Assembly (NCBI RefSeq): GCF_018691265.1
Contig: NW_024881313.1
Span: 1,946,501-2,010,500 of the forward strand
Reading direction: 5' to 3'
Origin: Tyto alba
Lineage: Eukaryota; Chordata; Aves; Strigiformes; Tytonidae
DNA length: 64,000 bases
The notes under the pieces were generated by a model, which did not search any database, was not told the origin of the DNA, and saw only the letters and a program-made list of their open reading frames with translations. A program made the translations under genes and the position numbers. Of this stretch, positions 27,090 through 41,806 are shown one piece after another; the stretch's first letter is position 1, and every line of letters starts with the position of its first letter.

Positions 27090-28340
27090 ACGTTAAGGCA
27101 AAATTCCCCCCCACCCCCGCCCTGTTTTCTGGGGTGGCTGTGGAGAGCTGTGAGAGCCCGTGGTGACAGGACACAAGCCCGTCCCCAGGGGTGCCTACAC
27201 CCGCTGTGGGGCTACAGGGCCGAGCGAGGGTCCCGGCGGGTTGCAGAGACATCTCCACCATCCTGGTACAGGGACCATGGAGGAGATCCACACCCCGACT
27301 GTGCGTGTTTGCTGAGCCCTGGCCTCGCTGGGCTGGACAGGCAGTGGCCCATCACCGTTGTCCGCAGAGAGGAGAGGCGGAGGGAGATGCCTGAGCAGTT
27401 CCCGGGACGAGATGTGGGAGAGGAGCAGGGGCTGGGGCTCTGGAGGCAGACAGAGGCACAGGTGTCCGCAGCCGGGTGCGCCGGAGGGAGGGTCACCTCG
27501 CCAACGTGGGCCCAGATGGCACTGCACATGGCTCTCCCCTTGCCAGAGCCGTGTCCGCTGAGGCAGCACCTAAGGTCATGGCAAGGCTTGGCAGAGACCT
27601 TGCAGAGCTCCCTCTGCCCCCCCCGCAGTTGCTTGGATTTGGAAGGCCAGTGGGTTTGCAAAAGGCAAGCTGCTCTCCTCCCCCCCCGCCCCCCCCCCCC
27701 CATCCTGGGAGGGCTACCTGGTGACCTTCCAGAAGACAGTGCCCACCAGCCTTTGCAACAGGCAAAAAAAAAAAAAAGAAAAAGCAAAACAAAACACAGT
27801 GGTTCTCCTCCACCTATCCCAAAATTACAGGTGCAGGGTTGGTCGTTCCTTGCCTGGGAGGCCACGGCAGCATCCACTTGGCTTGTGATACATCCCAGAG
27901 CAGCGGAGAAACGTTGGACCTGGGCTCAGAGGCGGCACCTCTCACCAGCCAGGTGCCGTGCACCAGGCATGGAGTTAACACTGGTGCTTGTCAAGGGGAC
28001 TTGGCTGGTAGATACGCTGCCTGGTCAGCCTGTTTGGATGCTTCCAGCAGAACTAGAACTTTCTGTCTCGTGCTTGAACATTATGCTCCTCCTCCCTGCC
28101 TTCTCCAGCCACGTGAATGGCCACATTCTACAACACGTGTGCACACTGGTGGGACCCACATGTGGGACCAAGTGTTAGGCAGGGCTTTGCCAGAGATACC
28201 ACGGTGACTGTGGGAGTCAGGACAAGTCGAATGGCACATCACACCGTGTGCTCCAGGGATGAGATTGGGACACTCCAGGGATACTGTAAGGGTACCTCTC
28301 TCGTGAGGATATGACTGGAGTCAGAATTGGTGATCCAGTC
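27090..28340. other. Isolated GC-rich block, nature unclear
   Basis: A 1.2-kb block of raised G+C and moderate CpG lies between AT-rich flanks. It contains C runs at about 27680-27701 and an A-rich stretch near 27764-27790. The plus-strand frame at 27150-28178 is 342 codons and a minus frame is 221 codons. Both change composition along their length, are interrupted in coding sense by the C and A runs, and contain no domain I know. Possibilities are an old retroelement fragment, a decayed CpG island or a lncRNA exon. I cannot decide between them. Confidence 0.4.
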
Positions 28341-31300
28341 TGGGTCACCCATAGTTAAGGAAGCCTTGAGAGTGACATAAAGTGGCAGGATAGTCAAACT
28401 CCTGCCCAGGACCACCAACTCCAGGAGTTATATGTAGTTTTTGTGGGGTTTTTCTACACGTTCTAAGAGCATGAAAACATGACCTAAATATAATGAATAC
28501 AGTTAAAACTATATATCACTCAGCCTGAAACAAGAGAGAGGGTGGACTGCACTATGCATCTCAGTAAATTATTAATATAATAGGAGGTGTACCAGCTCAG
28601 CTAAAAAAAAACATTCCTTGTTCTCGCCCTTGAGTTTAATTTGTTGTTGAGGCACACGCCAAAGGTTGAGCATTTCAGCTCATTTAAGGAGTTATGACCC
28701 ATCAGCGTACTGGGGCTACCGTATTCCAAAAGACTGAACATTGCTGTTAATCACCGCTTCCCAGCAGATCCAGAGAGGGAATACCATAAAATTGTTTCGT
28801 AAACAGTGCATCTGCATTGAATAAAGACAAAAGCTCAATTTGAAATATTTGAAAGTAACTTTTAAATGAAAAGGCATGAATTCTTATTACACATTTCCAC
28901 TAAAGCCTTTTCTGCTGCTGTTATGGTGTACCTTCCTGGGATAAATGTGTGGTTTACAGCATCTACGTTACAATATATAACTTTTAGCAGTCACACTTTA
29001 TGCTGTAACACATGCACAGACACTTTTTTTTTTTTTCCTCCTCCATCTTCTTTTGGATATGATTTCTTAAGGCTTGTCTACATGGGGGAAGTTAAGCAGC
29101 ATCGCAATTCTGGGATAACTACTCTGTGATAGCTCCCTGTGGACACTTCATTGCAATAAAAAAAAAGACTTTATTTGGGAATAATTACTCTGCATTGTGA
29201 GTGGAATAATTATTCTAGAATAAAAATCAGCCTAATTCCAAGTTAAAGTGTATACACCCATGCAGCAGTTTTTGTCTGATTGGGGTTTGGGTTTTTCGCC
29301 CCAGAATATGAGTACTGTACAAGAATAGCAGGAACATTTTTTTTTTTTTCCCTGGAATAGTTACATTAGGCCATTTTTCCTTATAGATAAAGTTATGGTA
29401 TTGAGTTAAATAAAATGTCTGTCTCCTGGATTCTTGTTAGTTTGAAGTGCAGTTTTTCTCAGTCCAAAATATTTGTGTTGGCAGCCAGTAACAGGCTGAT
29501 AGGCCTTTCCTTGACATGGTTTTTCTGTTCCTTGGTAACAACAGACTTTTCCTCCTCAGAATATTCTTCAGATAGGAGATCTGCAGCTGGAATCCTAAGT
29601 GTTGCAGATTTTATTTTGTGGGATCATGATGGAAAGTCTCTTCTTTTTTGTACATCTCTAGCAAAAGAGAGCAATTGTCTCTGCCCCATAAATCCAGAAG
29701 AGTCAAACTGTGACTGGCAAACTCTTATCTAATAGTGTTTTGTCTCTCCTTTCTCCCTAAATGGAACTGGCTATTTATTTTAAGCAGTTAGGTAATAGAC
29801 AAAGATCAGAGAAGGCCGTGATGGTTTGCCTGTTAAGCAAAACTGAAATAGCTCTCCACCTGGCCAAGGCGCAGGCCAACCACAAGCATCTCTCCTGGTC
29901 TTTTATCACTGATCTTTCTCCAAGTTCACTCAGGCATCCCTTACCTCCTGTATTTATGACCTCTCCTGCCTTTGTATTTTAACTGGCTCTGCTCTCAGGC
30001 TGTGGGTGGAGCGAAATGTGTAAAACCACCTGCCCGTGATGCTGTGTTTCCATTCAGCTTCAGGAAAAAAAGATTATTCAGTAATTAAAAACTCTTTTTT
30101 GCCTTTAGATGTGTCTAAGCGTTTCTAGCAGAAACATAAGTCACACAAACAAATCCATTCTTCATTCATCTTGCTGGCCCGCCTTTCCCTTTTAAAGACA
30201 TGTAATTCTGTTTGAAGGTGATCTTCAGGATCCTTAGTCCTTTCATAATGTGGACTTTCATTTCCCTCCTTACCCTTTAGCATTTTTCAGGATATCTGGC
30301 AGCAAAGGCTATTTCAGGTACTGAATGTGTTCATGATACTAATAGTGTTTAACGCGTAGTCCAGTGGAGAAATTTAAAGCGTCACATGAACCACAAGGAG
30401 TTAAATTCAACTGGCTTCAATATGAATCAGTTTTATGTGCAGATAAATTGCCAGGCAAAGAGCAAACTGCAAATGTTGCTCCTGATTCTGTGTACACCAG
30501 CATTTTTGGTAATTTTTAAACATTCTATATTATCTTTTAAACAACAGATGGTGTTAATAAAATTATAAACCACACCCCATAAAATGCCAAACAGCAATAG
30601 CATTTTCCACAGAAATAATACAAGGTATAATATTTCTGCATTTATGAAAACCTGGGCACGAAAAGCATTCACGTGGCAAAAGATAAGACCCAAAATACTC
30701 CTTTTCATTTCTTGTTAATGCAGCTTCAGCATTTTAATTAGTATCAATTACTGCGAATAGAGTTTTGGATGTGTTTTAACTTGTTCAAAAGTTTCAAAAA
30801 AGAAAGTTTTTATTTGTTTTGCATTAGTCTCTCTCACCGCAAGTTCAGATGTGCAATGCAAAAAAAAAAAAAAAAAAGATCAACTTTAAGAAATGGAGTT
30901 TGCTTTGAATCAGTTAAAATGAAAGAGGTGGATGACATGTTAAGTTTTCTGTGAGCTCTGAGTATTAAATTACTTAGTAAAGAAAAGTTAAATTTGGCAA
31001 TGCTGGGTAAGTAATCAGAAAATAATGAAAACACTCTTAAATAGGTGACAAGTCAAAGCTCTAGCAAGGGCCAATTCTTATTCCAGGAAAACTCACATTA
31101 ACTTTGATTAAAGAAGGGCTTTTGGTACTTCCACGGATGGAAAAAAAATACAGACTAGTTCATGTAGAGATCTTTATTCTACTGACATTTTTCAAAAGTT
31201 TATAAACTAGATGCAAACAGACTGGCTTTCCCCTCCAGACTAAACTCGCAGTCTGAATATGACTCCAGGAGAACACTACAGTAGTTTCTCAGCTACATTA

Positions 31301-34300
31301 TGGAGACATATGGACAAAACAAGTGTCTTCTATACATGCAGGAGAATGCCACCAAGCCTGTCATCACTTGGGTCATTCAGCACTTCCTCTGCCTATTTTA
31401 AGCCCAGCCTGCTGCCTTATTGCATTATGCTGAACGGAGAATCTGTTTCTTCTCTCCTCCTTCAATCTTTTTGGTATGCACGAGGCAGTCCTCTTCCCCC
31501 CAAGAAGCCCAACGATCATGGCAGCTCAGCTACTTAAAGAAATGAAAGCGAACTGTGTTTGTTAGAGAGCTGGGCAAGAAGTCTGGTACTGAGGATCTGA
31601 GTGTAGCTAGACTACAGCACAATGAAGTGTGAACCCCGTCAGACTCTGCACTTAATTATGGAAAGTAGTGATTATGCAGGATGAAAGTCCCGTCTCAGCC
31701 AACTACTGCTGGGTCTACCTGTCTTAAGGTGTTCCAGCAAGGTGTGTGGCTAAATCTTCATAGCTCCACCCTCCTTTTGCAGTCTCCTGTGGCATGTGTG
31801 CGTCTTCATTTTACAGTCTTCAGGGCTAGTCCTCTGAGTGCAGTTTATATGAGTCAAGAGACTCACGCTGGCATTACCGAGATCAGAATCTAGCCATTTG
31901 TATGTCTGAGCACATATTCTCCTTGAAACAAGTTTGTGGTAGTATATTCAGGAATGTTTTGTACTCAGGTTCAGATCTGGTTCCAGCTGGAGTTCCCTTG
32001 TAATGTTCCAAATCTCATTAAGTTAATGAGAGTTTTTTTCCAGCAATTTCAACGGGATTCCCTGTTTCTGTGCCCACATCCTTGGCTCAGCCTTGCGCAC
32101 GGGAAGCCAGGGCAAGTGTCGGGAACAAGAGGTCACGCGCCATCCCAGCCGCTCCCTTTGCAGCAGGACACAGAAGGAGGGTGTCGGGGCAGACGTGCCA
32201 GAGGTGACTGGTAGCCCCTCTCACCTGCATCCCTCGTGCCTCGCCTTTCCCTGTTCCCATTTTCTCTGTATACCGGTATGGTCAGAGGTTTGGATTTAGG
32301 AGTTGGAGCTAGGAAAGTTGCACAAACAATGAAAGGAAAATGAAACCGGAATTGTGCGTTACCAAGATTGGGGAGCGCACACTGGCCTTACAGTGATGGG
32401 GGGCAGCGGTGTGACCCCCACCTACAGGTGCTCTTTTCCTTCCTAAGTGTATTATCAAATTGACCTGTCACATCTGGCTGCCTTGCTGATCATCCCCAAA
32501 AAAAGAGATCGCAGGCAGAAGAGATTGCCCTCAGATGAACTGAGGGATGGCTGGAAACCTTGCACAGCTGGTGACAAAGCTGGCTTATTTTCATGGAAAG
32601 AAGACTCCAGCAATCAGGACAGTCAAACCAGTACCTTTAATGAGAACTAGATTCACCCACACAAACAAGTTGTATGGACTCAGAGATACGTATCTTCTCA
32701 TATCCAAATCATATACGTCCTATTAGCGCTGCAATTATTATACAGACTCACTAAGAGAAGACAATCTTCCTAAATATTTATTTAGTGTTGATAGAATTGC
32801 TTACAAAATCTCTCTCTCATTCTGAGAATCTCTTACAAGACTCCCTTGTTCCCAAGTTCATTATAGCTACTTATATTATTACTGTAAATCTTTCTAATGC
32901 CTCAAATGTTTGGCTCTGAAGAACATTTTTATAATGAGGGTGGGGCAATGCAAAACTTTTCCTCTCCTAATTCATTGCTAAATTGTATTTGCAAGTTCAA
33001 ATGCCAGAGTGATGAAATCACGATATTATTCATTGGATTTTGTTTGATTATTTGGTAGTGTTGTAGGGAACGTATCTATAAAACAACATGAAAAGCAAAG
33101 CAACAGAGCTTTAGGGGTTTTCCGGAACTTCTCTTCCGCACACATCAATTTTACTGCATGACTGTCCTGAAAGATTTATGCTTTGTGTTTTGAGGGCCAG
33201 GTTTTAAATGGCTTCACAGAATAAAAATATTAAAATTTAAATGCAACTTTAAAAATGTGTGTTGGACCTTTGGGTCTTCTGAAGAGGTCAAGTTCAAGAC
33301 ACTTATAAAAAGACCATTCCCAGAGAGACTGCATGGGAAAGCCTATTAACATTACTGCTTTCCCTTTATTTCCCCTTTGATCATAAAATAAGGTTATGGG
33401 TGGCAAAAGCTGTAATGATGGGAAGATCCCAAATAGGATAGTATGATTTAATCTACTGAATATAAAAAAAGAAACAAATCACCAACAACAGTGTGGTGGG
33501 GTACCAAGCAAGAGTATGACTACAGAGTGCCTTGCTAAGGAGAAGGAAAAACAAAACAAAAAACATACATAAAAAAAAGCCCTGTATAAGTCCACAATCG
33601 GAATTAAGTTTTCTAAGAAAAAAAAGGAAGAAGAAAGAGCATTTTCATTCTACTTCTTCTTTAATTAAATCTCATTTTGTCCATATGACAAAAAACATAA
33701 CTATTATTTAAAGAGATCCTAAATCCCGAGTAAAAATAAACAAGCTCTACATCTGGCTTAAGAAATAACAAAGGACAATTATCTGATTATGATAGGGACG
33801 TGACTCAAAATCTCCATATTCCATATGGGGAGTACTGAAGCCCTCCTTTTCCTACTTCTGCAGGCCTAATAATGACAGTGACTGATTTAGAGGAAGAGAT
33901 GGAGAATATGCAAGTCTGCATGAGCACTTCTGGGCTCATTTTCATCCAAACAAACTGGCTTTGGACTTGTTATATATATTTTATTCGAAAAGCTGGGGCT
34001 CTTTCTCAATTTTACTGTATGAGGTAAAATTTAGAAAGTATACTGTATGAACTGTCCTCCATTGCTGCTGAAGCCATTTTTTTTACTATGTGAGTATCAA
34101 AAGGTCCCTAACACAAAATAATCTGAAGCTCATTGATTTTAAATAGTTCCATATAAATAAAAGCAAAATTTGGCTCTGAACACCTCTAGCAGAAAACTCT
34201 GTTATTGTCATGAATATCTTAAGTGTAATCGTTTTTCTTTTAATTAACATTCTAAAGAGAAGAGGAAGTTGGAAATCCAGATAAATCTGTTATGAGTCAA

Positions 34301-34924
34301 TTAAGAAGCCTTGATTAGCATATGCAATCAAGATGGGTGCAGCAAGACTTCATGGAAGAGTTCATGAGGAAGCAACCAGGATGTATCATTTGCATGGGCA
34401 ACCTCCTTGGTTTGTGTTCTTCTCAACCTCAGTATTGTTGACTTGACTCACTGCATGAATATTGCCAAGCAGTAGCAAACCACGATTTCATTTTCTTGCT
34501 TGCACGGATTTTACATACCTTGACATGTGGTTTTAAAAAAGGCAAATTGTATGAACTATGGCAAACAGGAGTAGTCCTACTCTTCTTTCTGCAGATATCC
34601 TTTTTAACCAAATCCCTTTCTAAACCCCAGTTGTATAAATATCATCAGTAGATACTGCAGACTGTCCTACTCTTCCTTGATCAGATAGGTGATACTGAAT
34701 ACCCCTCAGGGACTAAAGTGGGATATTTCATACACAGGTCACCTGAACAATGGAAGCCTTTATCAGGGGGTGACTGATTAGTGGAAGATATAGGAGGGGT
34801 TGATGAACTCACACCAGCTGCTATCAGATGAACATTTATATTCTAAAGCCAATTTCAAATTTACAAGAGAATGCAGTGCTTTTTGCTTGGGGTTTGGGTT
34901 TGGTTGGGGTTTTATGTTTGTAGT

Positions 34925-34951
34925 AAAAAAAAAAAAAAAAAAAAAAAAAAA
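34925..34951. repeat. Poly(A) tract, 27 nt
   Basis: An uninterrupted A homopolymer after a GGTTTGGGTTTGG-type stretch. No retroposon body is recognised. Confidence 0.95.
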
Positions 34952-36395
34952 GCTTTATGGGTACAAATCCAGAAGCCTTTAACATTTTTGAACTCCTTAT
35001 TCTAGAGTCAGGTTATCATGAAGAATCTTACAAATCCACTATCCCTGGTGTGTCTTTTCTACAAATAAATTGAAGATGTGAGTCTCCTGGGATGTAAACC
35101 TAATGTTTTCCTACCTTCACATTTCACAGAAAGAAGAATTCAAGGCTTTTAAAATATGATACTCAGTGGTAATAAAAGTAACTTAATATATATCTGTGAT
35201 GACAACTGTCCTGAAAAAAGCTGTCTGTGGCACTGCAGAACCATACAAATTTAGCACAGCTGCTGAAGGACAGTCACTACTGAAGTCATTTCCAACATAT
35301 GACATGATTTTGCTTAGATCTACAGTCTGAGGGAGTTTGATGAAAACTAAATAATCGTTCCTAAATCTCAGTCCTCAGTTACCATGGTTCATGGGAAGAC
35401 ATACAGCTAATGCCGGTTAAGAAGACCGTTTGTTTTGTAATGACTAGAGCAAGAGCGTGGAACATGAAGACATAAGAAAAACAGAATTTCAGCCATCAAA
35501 GATAGAGCTGTGTTAGGAGAAGCTCACGTCTGCTTTTTCTGAACTTCAGTAGTTACGATAGGCTTTGCACAGCATCACTTTCCCTCATATTGACCAAGAT
35601 TTATACTGATATTCAGCACAAGATGTGATCCCTTCAAATTGAGCAAAGAAAACGGTACTGCTTCACAAATGTACTTTCCTAATTTTAAGTTTCCTGAAAC
35701 AAAATACAATACTGGGAGTTTGTTTGTTTTTTTTTTTTAAAAACATGCTGCACAACTAGAACTATTTCAGTGAATACAAAAGATGGCATGGCCCTGATAT
35801 TGCAGTAAAGACTGACCACTATAATCATGGCAATGCTAAGCCCTTATTTTAAGATGGAAACTTCAAAGTATCAAAAAAACACATCTACTGGACCTTTTTT
35901 TTTCCTCTTACTGAATCTTGCTCCATTGTATTTCTCTATGTCATAGTCAATCTAAAAGGAAAAAAGAGTAAGAAGCCCTGCACATCAGAAATGCTTTACA
36001 TGGACTACATTTTTAGAGGGTGTAAATACATTAGAATATATCAATGTATATGAACAAATTAGGGTAGAAGGGTGTGTTTGAGAGGCTTTTCAGTGTGTGC
36101 ACACTATTAAAATCTGTCTGAGATCTGTTTGGAGAAAGCAACAATTATAGTTCTTATTAAAGAATATGCAATTACAGCCCTCTTTACACTTCCTGCTTCC
36201 TTCAACAATGAAGACCTGTCTGCATTGAAGATTATAAAGTCCTGCACTGTTTCACTAGGTCACCAGACTAAACAGGCCAATCCACTTTCATGTCAATTTA
36301 TTCCAGATTTTCTCATTTGGGCCAACTTATTTTATAATAAAACTGAGCCTAGCTGGAGATTTACAGCATTGTCACTGCAGGAGAGTTAGCCCCTA

Positions 36396-36425
36396 TAAAT
36401 TTAAATAAAATGCTATTTAAATTTA
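36396..36425. repeat. Perfect 12-bp inverted repeat, 6-nt loop
   Basis: The left arm TAAATTTAAATA (36396-36407) and right arm TATTTAAATTTA (36414-36425) are exact reverse complements around AAATGC. It could form a small AT hairpin or give symmetrical homeodomain-like binding. No function is evident. Confidence 0.8.
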
Positions 36426-38188
36426 AACACCAAAAACTTTTGTGAGGTCCCTAATGTATTAGTCTCATGTCTATTATCTCTCAAATCTTCATCAGACACT
36501 GAAAAATATGATCTTCAGAATTCCCAGTTTTCCACAAAAATGACCACAGCTATAGCTGGTGCAAATGCTTTATGTACTAAACCATTATTTTAGTTCCTTT
36601 TTGGTTATGGTATTTGTCTGTCATCAGAAAAACCAGAAAGTCTACAGTTCAGATTTCTCAGGATCATAAATGGTTTGATTAAACTACACATGTTAATTAA
36701 GACCCAAATCTGTATCTTCATGCATAGCCAGAATAACCAGCTTGTTAGCTAGGGAAAGCCCATGATATTTAGAATATTCCATATTGTAGGATGCAGATCA
36801 CAAGTGGAAGGGTTCCAGGCCAGCTTTGTAACCTCCTCTCCAGTAGTATCAAGCAGGTTTGGGGAAGAAACATGTGTGGGACAGGCTGTCTGAACTGTGC
36901 CCATACAACCTATATGTGGCAAAAACAGTCAGATATGCCGTGACAGGGGAAATCTCTGCACTGGACTGCCGTCATGTTGCTATCTTTTTTCGGAGGAATA
37001 TGTTGTCCCCTTATTTTGGAAGTTTGCATGTAGGTAAAATAAAATTACTTTTGGAGGAGAAATAAGCATCTTTCAGTATTATTATAGTTTTCCTAAAATA
37101 GGTCAAAATTTTAGTATGTTTTTTCATTTTAATTTAGTTAAATTCCATAAAAATATAAGTCTAACCTTCTATCCCACAGGACTCAAACAAATAAGCATAT
37201 CTAGCCATGCTAGCCATTACAGCTTCTAATGGAAAACACTTATAGTGAGAACTTTCATTATAAATAATATGCAATCCAACAATTTCCTGTGCTGTCCTTT
37301 GTGATACAAAATAAAAATGGACCAGAAACTCTACTGAGAGAACAGTTACCACCAGATACTAAGTATTGGTGTTAATATGAAACCAACTGTTATGAATAAT
37401 CAGATACTGACTTATATGGTTTATGGTCTAATCCTATAAAGGCTTCTGGCACTCCAAAATCTTTGGTGCTCCAACATCAAATTTTTTGGCCCGTGGTCCG
37501 CTACCAGGTATCCAGAACCGTGTTTTAAAAACATGATTTTCCTGTGGTATACATGGAGAGACACCTGGACAGCCTGGAAAATAGCCAGCACAGCATGCCT
37601 TGACCTTGACATAAGTTGACTGGAATTAACCAGGGAAAAAATGAAGTTTGCCCCAATTCTAAAATCTTGCCTTCCTCTAAAGCCAGGGCTCGCTCTACGT
37701 GAGGGTTACCTCTAAAGACAGGGCTCTACCCAGGGCTGTCTGAGAGATGCCTTCATCCACTCAGTATCTACACCCTGATTCTTTTTATGAAAATAGGTTC
37801 CTGTGATCTTTCCTTCAAAACTTATGTTTTATTAAAACATAGCTGGAGGAGAAGCTGGCTTCCCATCTCCCTCTATATAACAACTCTGTGATTAGAGCAC
37901 TCATGCAATCATGGGATTCATCTCTCCTGCCCTGAAAGGCCCCAATTCACAACTCCTCTCACCCCAGGGAGGACTCTGACCATCAGGCTGATAGCTATTT
38001 TAGAAAAGGCAGTCTCGACCCTTCTGCTGAAACAGTGCCCTTGAGCACAAACAAATTCAAGATTCCTTAGATCATAATCTAATGTTTAGGTTATTCCCAG
38101 GGCTGGGGCACACACTTGAGTTCTTGGGATTATTTCTATCTTTGCCATGTTAAATTGTTGTGGAATACACACAACACCCAGCTCAAGG

Positions 38189-38212
38189 AAAAAAAAAAAA
38201 AAAAAAAAAAAA
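38189..38212. repeat. Poly(A) tract, about 24 nt
   Basis: A homopolymer in AT-rich DNA. Open frames that cross it give runs of lysine or phenylalanine and are not genes. Confidence 0.95.
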
Positions 38213-41200
38213 TTAAAAATGTCCTGGGAGTAAGCACCATCGTTACCACTGTGACCCTGCTGTATTCTGTCAAGAAGCCAGCCGTGTCAGGGACTCTGGG
38301 GCATGCTCCAAGCGTGGCCAGGAGGTCAACCCGAGCAGGACACTTGGGTGGAGGAATGTCGTGGTCCTGCGGTCCAGAGGACTTGGGCATGAGCATTTCT
38401 GAGAGGCTTGGTTGGGGAAGCCAGGTGGAAAAGGAACTAACTCCAAGGCATGAATCATGAGAGGCAAACGTCGTGCTTTCAGGTTTAGACAACTGCTTAA
38501 CAGTGGTTTTCTGAATCACACCTGTTTGTTCACATGCTTAAATTCCACTTAAGTCCCACATTTAAGCACCATCCAGACCCTCTTATTGACCAAAACATAA
38601 GTATTGACAGAGATATCTTTGTGCTCACCAAAATATCTTTTTATTTAGTAAAAAACCCAACAGTGGTTGCCGAGGACAGTTAACATTGAAAGCATTGAGT
38701 TGTTACCTTCACAGCATAATCCCTGTCATAGCTCAGCTGACAGATGGATTATTCAAAGTATGGTGCACCTATAGTTGGAATTATATTGCAAGGCTTAGGG
38801 CTTTACACTAAAACCACCCTGTCTGTCGATAAACCCCAAAGGAAGAATGGTGCTAAATCCTGTTTTCACCTCACAATATTCCTGAGGTGAAAACACAGTT
38901 TTGTGGAAGTAAAATGTTTATTTTGACATTGTGACTAATGTGTTTCACCCCATGACAGAAACATTAGTGGAAGGCCTTAATAACTAGATGTGGTAAACTC
39001 CAGAGCAAAGACACATTGTTTTAAAACTTCCTTATTCTGGCCATGTTCTGTTTAGGCCTTTACAAAATCTCTACACTTCTAATAAGAAGATGTACTTGCG
39101 TCTATAAACAGCTCAGCGGTGAGGTGTTTTTATTATCCCCTATAGCAGGAAAAGCCTTTCCCCTGGACTTACCAAGAATACAAGAAAAAAAAGTTAATTT
39201 TTTCTTATTTCTTCTGTTTTCATAAACCTATTTACTACAGTCTAGTGGCACACCTTGTAACTCCTAGTTATGTATTCAGAATAGCAACATGACTATAAGT
39301 TAAATATAATTTGTGAAATATATGCCATATTTGATAAAAAATGCATGTAGTCAGAATCATATGATGATTTAATTTGCATAGATGTAAAACTTGATTACAC
39401 ACAACCTATATTTGTAAAAGTAGACAGTCACCTGGTTTCTTTTCACTGGTTTAATCTGGCTGTCCCTCACTAGAGGCAGCAGAATTTTTAAAAGCAGCCA
39501 AGACAAACCAGACACCAAGGGGAAGGAAAAAAGAACAGACGATGTGCAGGAAGAGTGGTTCACGCAAATATTAATACAACTCTTTCAATCCTTTGAAACA
39601 TGATAATTTTAGACTGACAGAAGATGGAGAGGGCAGTCAGGCAAAACAGAAGCGAGTTTGATGTCTTTGGTGCACCTGCAACAAGTTGATTTTTTCTTCC
39701 ATAAAGCAGAATTTTTAAGAGGAAATTTACAGGATGCAGTTTACTTTTTTAGGTAATCAGAAGATCTCCTGTAACAGAGATGTGGAGCAGAAAATAGTTA
39801 CCATCTTGGAGAGAAGCTGAATGGACTGAGGTAGGGTGTAGCATCAGGGCCTGGGAATACGGACCCTGAAAGAATGATTGGAGGAAACTTAAGCCAGTAT
39901 GGAGACAGAAGAATTTGTTATTATTGACATGATTCCCACTTCAGTGAACACATTTTCAGGAGAGACATTCAGGTAGTGAGCTGGCATAGGCCTAAGCTTG
40001 GGAGATCGGTGTCTAACCAACAAAGAGTGTAATAATCAACAGACTGCAGAAATACACTGAAAGCAGCAGCCACATTCAGAAAAAAAAGTCATCCGAGCGT
40101 CTTTCACTGAGCCACCAGCGAGATGAAACATCAGACAAGCTTATGGTACAGCTGATAATGGCCACTTGCATTTCAAATACGCACAGAAGGCCACTGCAGA
40201 GCGGCTGTATTGTTCACTGACATTTTCATCTACGATAGGTAACACGAACACCAGTTGGAACACAGTTACTCCAACCGAGTCTTAACATTTCATCAGGCTG
40301 CTGAGACAGCTATGTGTAGATCATACTAGTAAGCAGGCTTTTTTGCTATGTTTCACAAGTACTGCCATATAAATAGATTACAAAACTTGGGCTGCTGTTT
40401 TTGTATTTTAAGAGGGGAAAAAAGACTCAAACATTATTTTCAGTTTCTGATGTGCCTAGCTTAAAGCAAACCATGAATAAAGCAAGCAATCATAAGTGCT
40501 ATGTGTCATGTAGTGTTTTTCACTGCTATAGCACTAGCCATATACTACAAGCTGGAAATAAAACATACTTGATAAGGAACATACTATTTGGGAACAATGT
40601 AAGTATCTGAGCACTACTGAGAGTTCTGCTGATCATTTGTAATTTCAGGCAGAAGATTACCTTCTCTGTCAATCATGGGTCAGCATAACTCTCAAGTATG
40701 CACACATTCATGCAGTGTTTCTTCTTAATAATGAACATTTGATTTCAAGCCCCAGCTAACATCAGATACAGGAAAAAAAAAAAAATACAAACCCATGTGT
40801 ATCTATTTGGTTCCTGGATCTACATGGATGCTTTTAACCCCACTCCACTCCTCTCTCTACTTCACTTCCCACCCTTCTCTACTCATGTCTAAACATAAAA
40901 GATATTTACATGTCTGAAGGGAACTGGAAAGCATCTGTGGTATTTCCCAGAGGATCCAATAGCTCTTCTCACACAAAAGCGTATTTCCACATCACTGGGG
41001 CACCTCAGGAAGAGGCTCTGATGTAGTTTCCATTAGCAGATTCACCACTTCCACTACCTCACGTGAAACAGAAAGTTTTAAACGAAAATATTTTCAGTTA
41101 ATATTGTCCTTCACTCGAATTGGTTATGTCTGTAGTCCTTATAGAACGGGTCATCAATAAGATGGTCTTTGGATAAATGTACTTTTTCACATTGTTCAAA

Positions 41201-41806
41201 GTCCCTAAAACTCATGGGGCTTTGAAATCATGTGGATTCCTGGTGTTCCTTGGCAGGCTCTAAATCCACAAACTCATGAGTGTCTTACTGTGATTCATAT
41301 GCCACTTTCATTTTTGGCAGGTAATGCTAATGGTATTGGAGAATGATTATTTGAATGAGATCTGCACCCACTTCCCTCAAATCAGGACGCTAAAAAAGCT
41401 CAGAATGGAGCTGTCAGCATAAATAGATAAAAATATATGTGAACACTTATTCTGTATAGGGTTTTGACTGTACAATTCCAGCCATCAGGGATAAGCAGGA
41501 CGAGCAGGACTTTCTGTAGTTCCTGTCGAAGATTAGGCAAGCAAACATCTGGGGGTGGACACTGAGGCAGAGGAAATATGTACGTGTCAGTAATAGGAAA
41601 GTTATATTGTACACCTGCTTTTTAGGCATGCCGCCTGTGCCCGGTCATACCATAATACTGCTCTGATGACATGCCACAGCTGAAGGGCCGGCAGTGTACG
41701 TCTTGCTCCATTGACAAGAATGACACAACTGGGTTAAAACTCACTGCTTAGTGATACAAATCATAATTCTCAAAGAGAGTATATGGTTGTCCCATATGTT
41801 TTGCAG

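Larger units (their letters stand above)
28341..41806. other. AT-rich non-coding stretch, no gene recognised
   Basis: About 13.5 kb with dense stops in all frames and no recognisable exon, RNA gene or repeat family. A short GC-richer patch lies at about 32080-32270. Simple A runs occur at 34925-34951 and 38189-38212, and an AT inverted repeat at 36396-36425. The stretch is consistent with a large intron or a gene desert. Confidence 0.55.

Noticed and set aside
27150..28178. 342-codon open frame treated as a gene
   Set aside because: Crosses C and A homopolymers, has an overlapping 221-codon antisense frame of equal quality, and no motif. Kept only as a finding.
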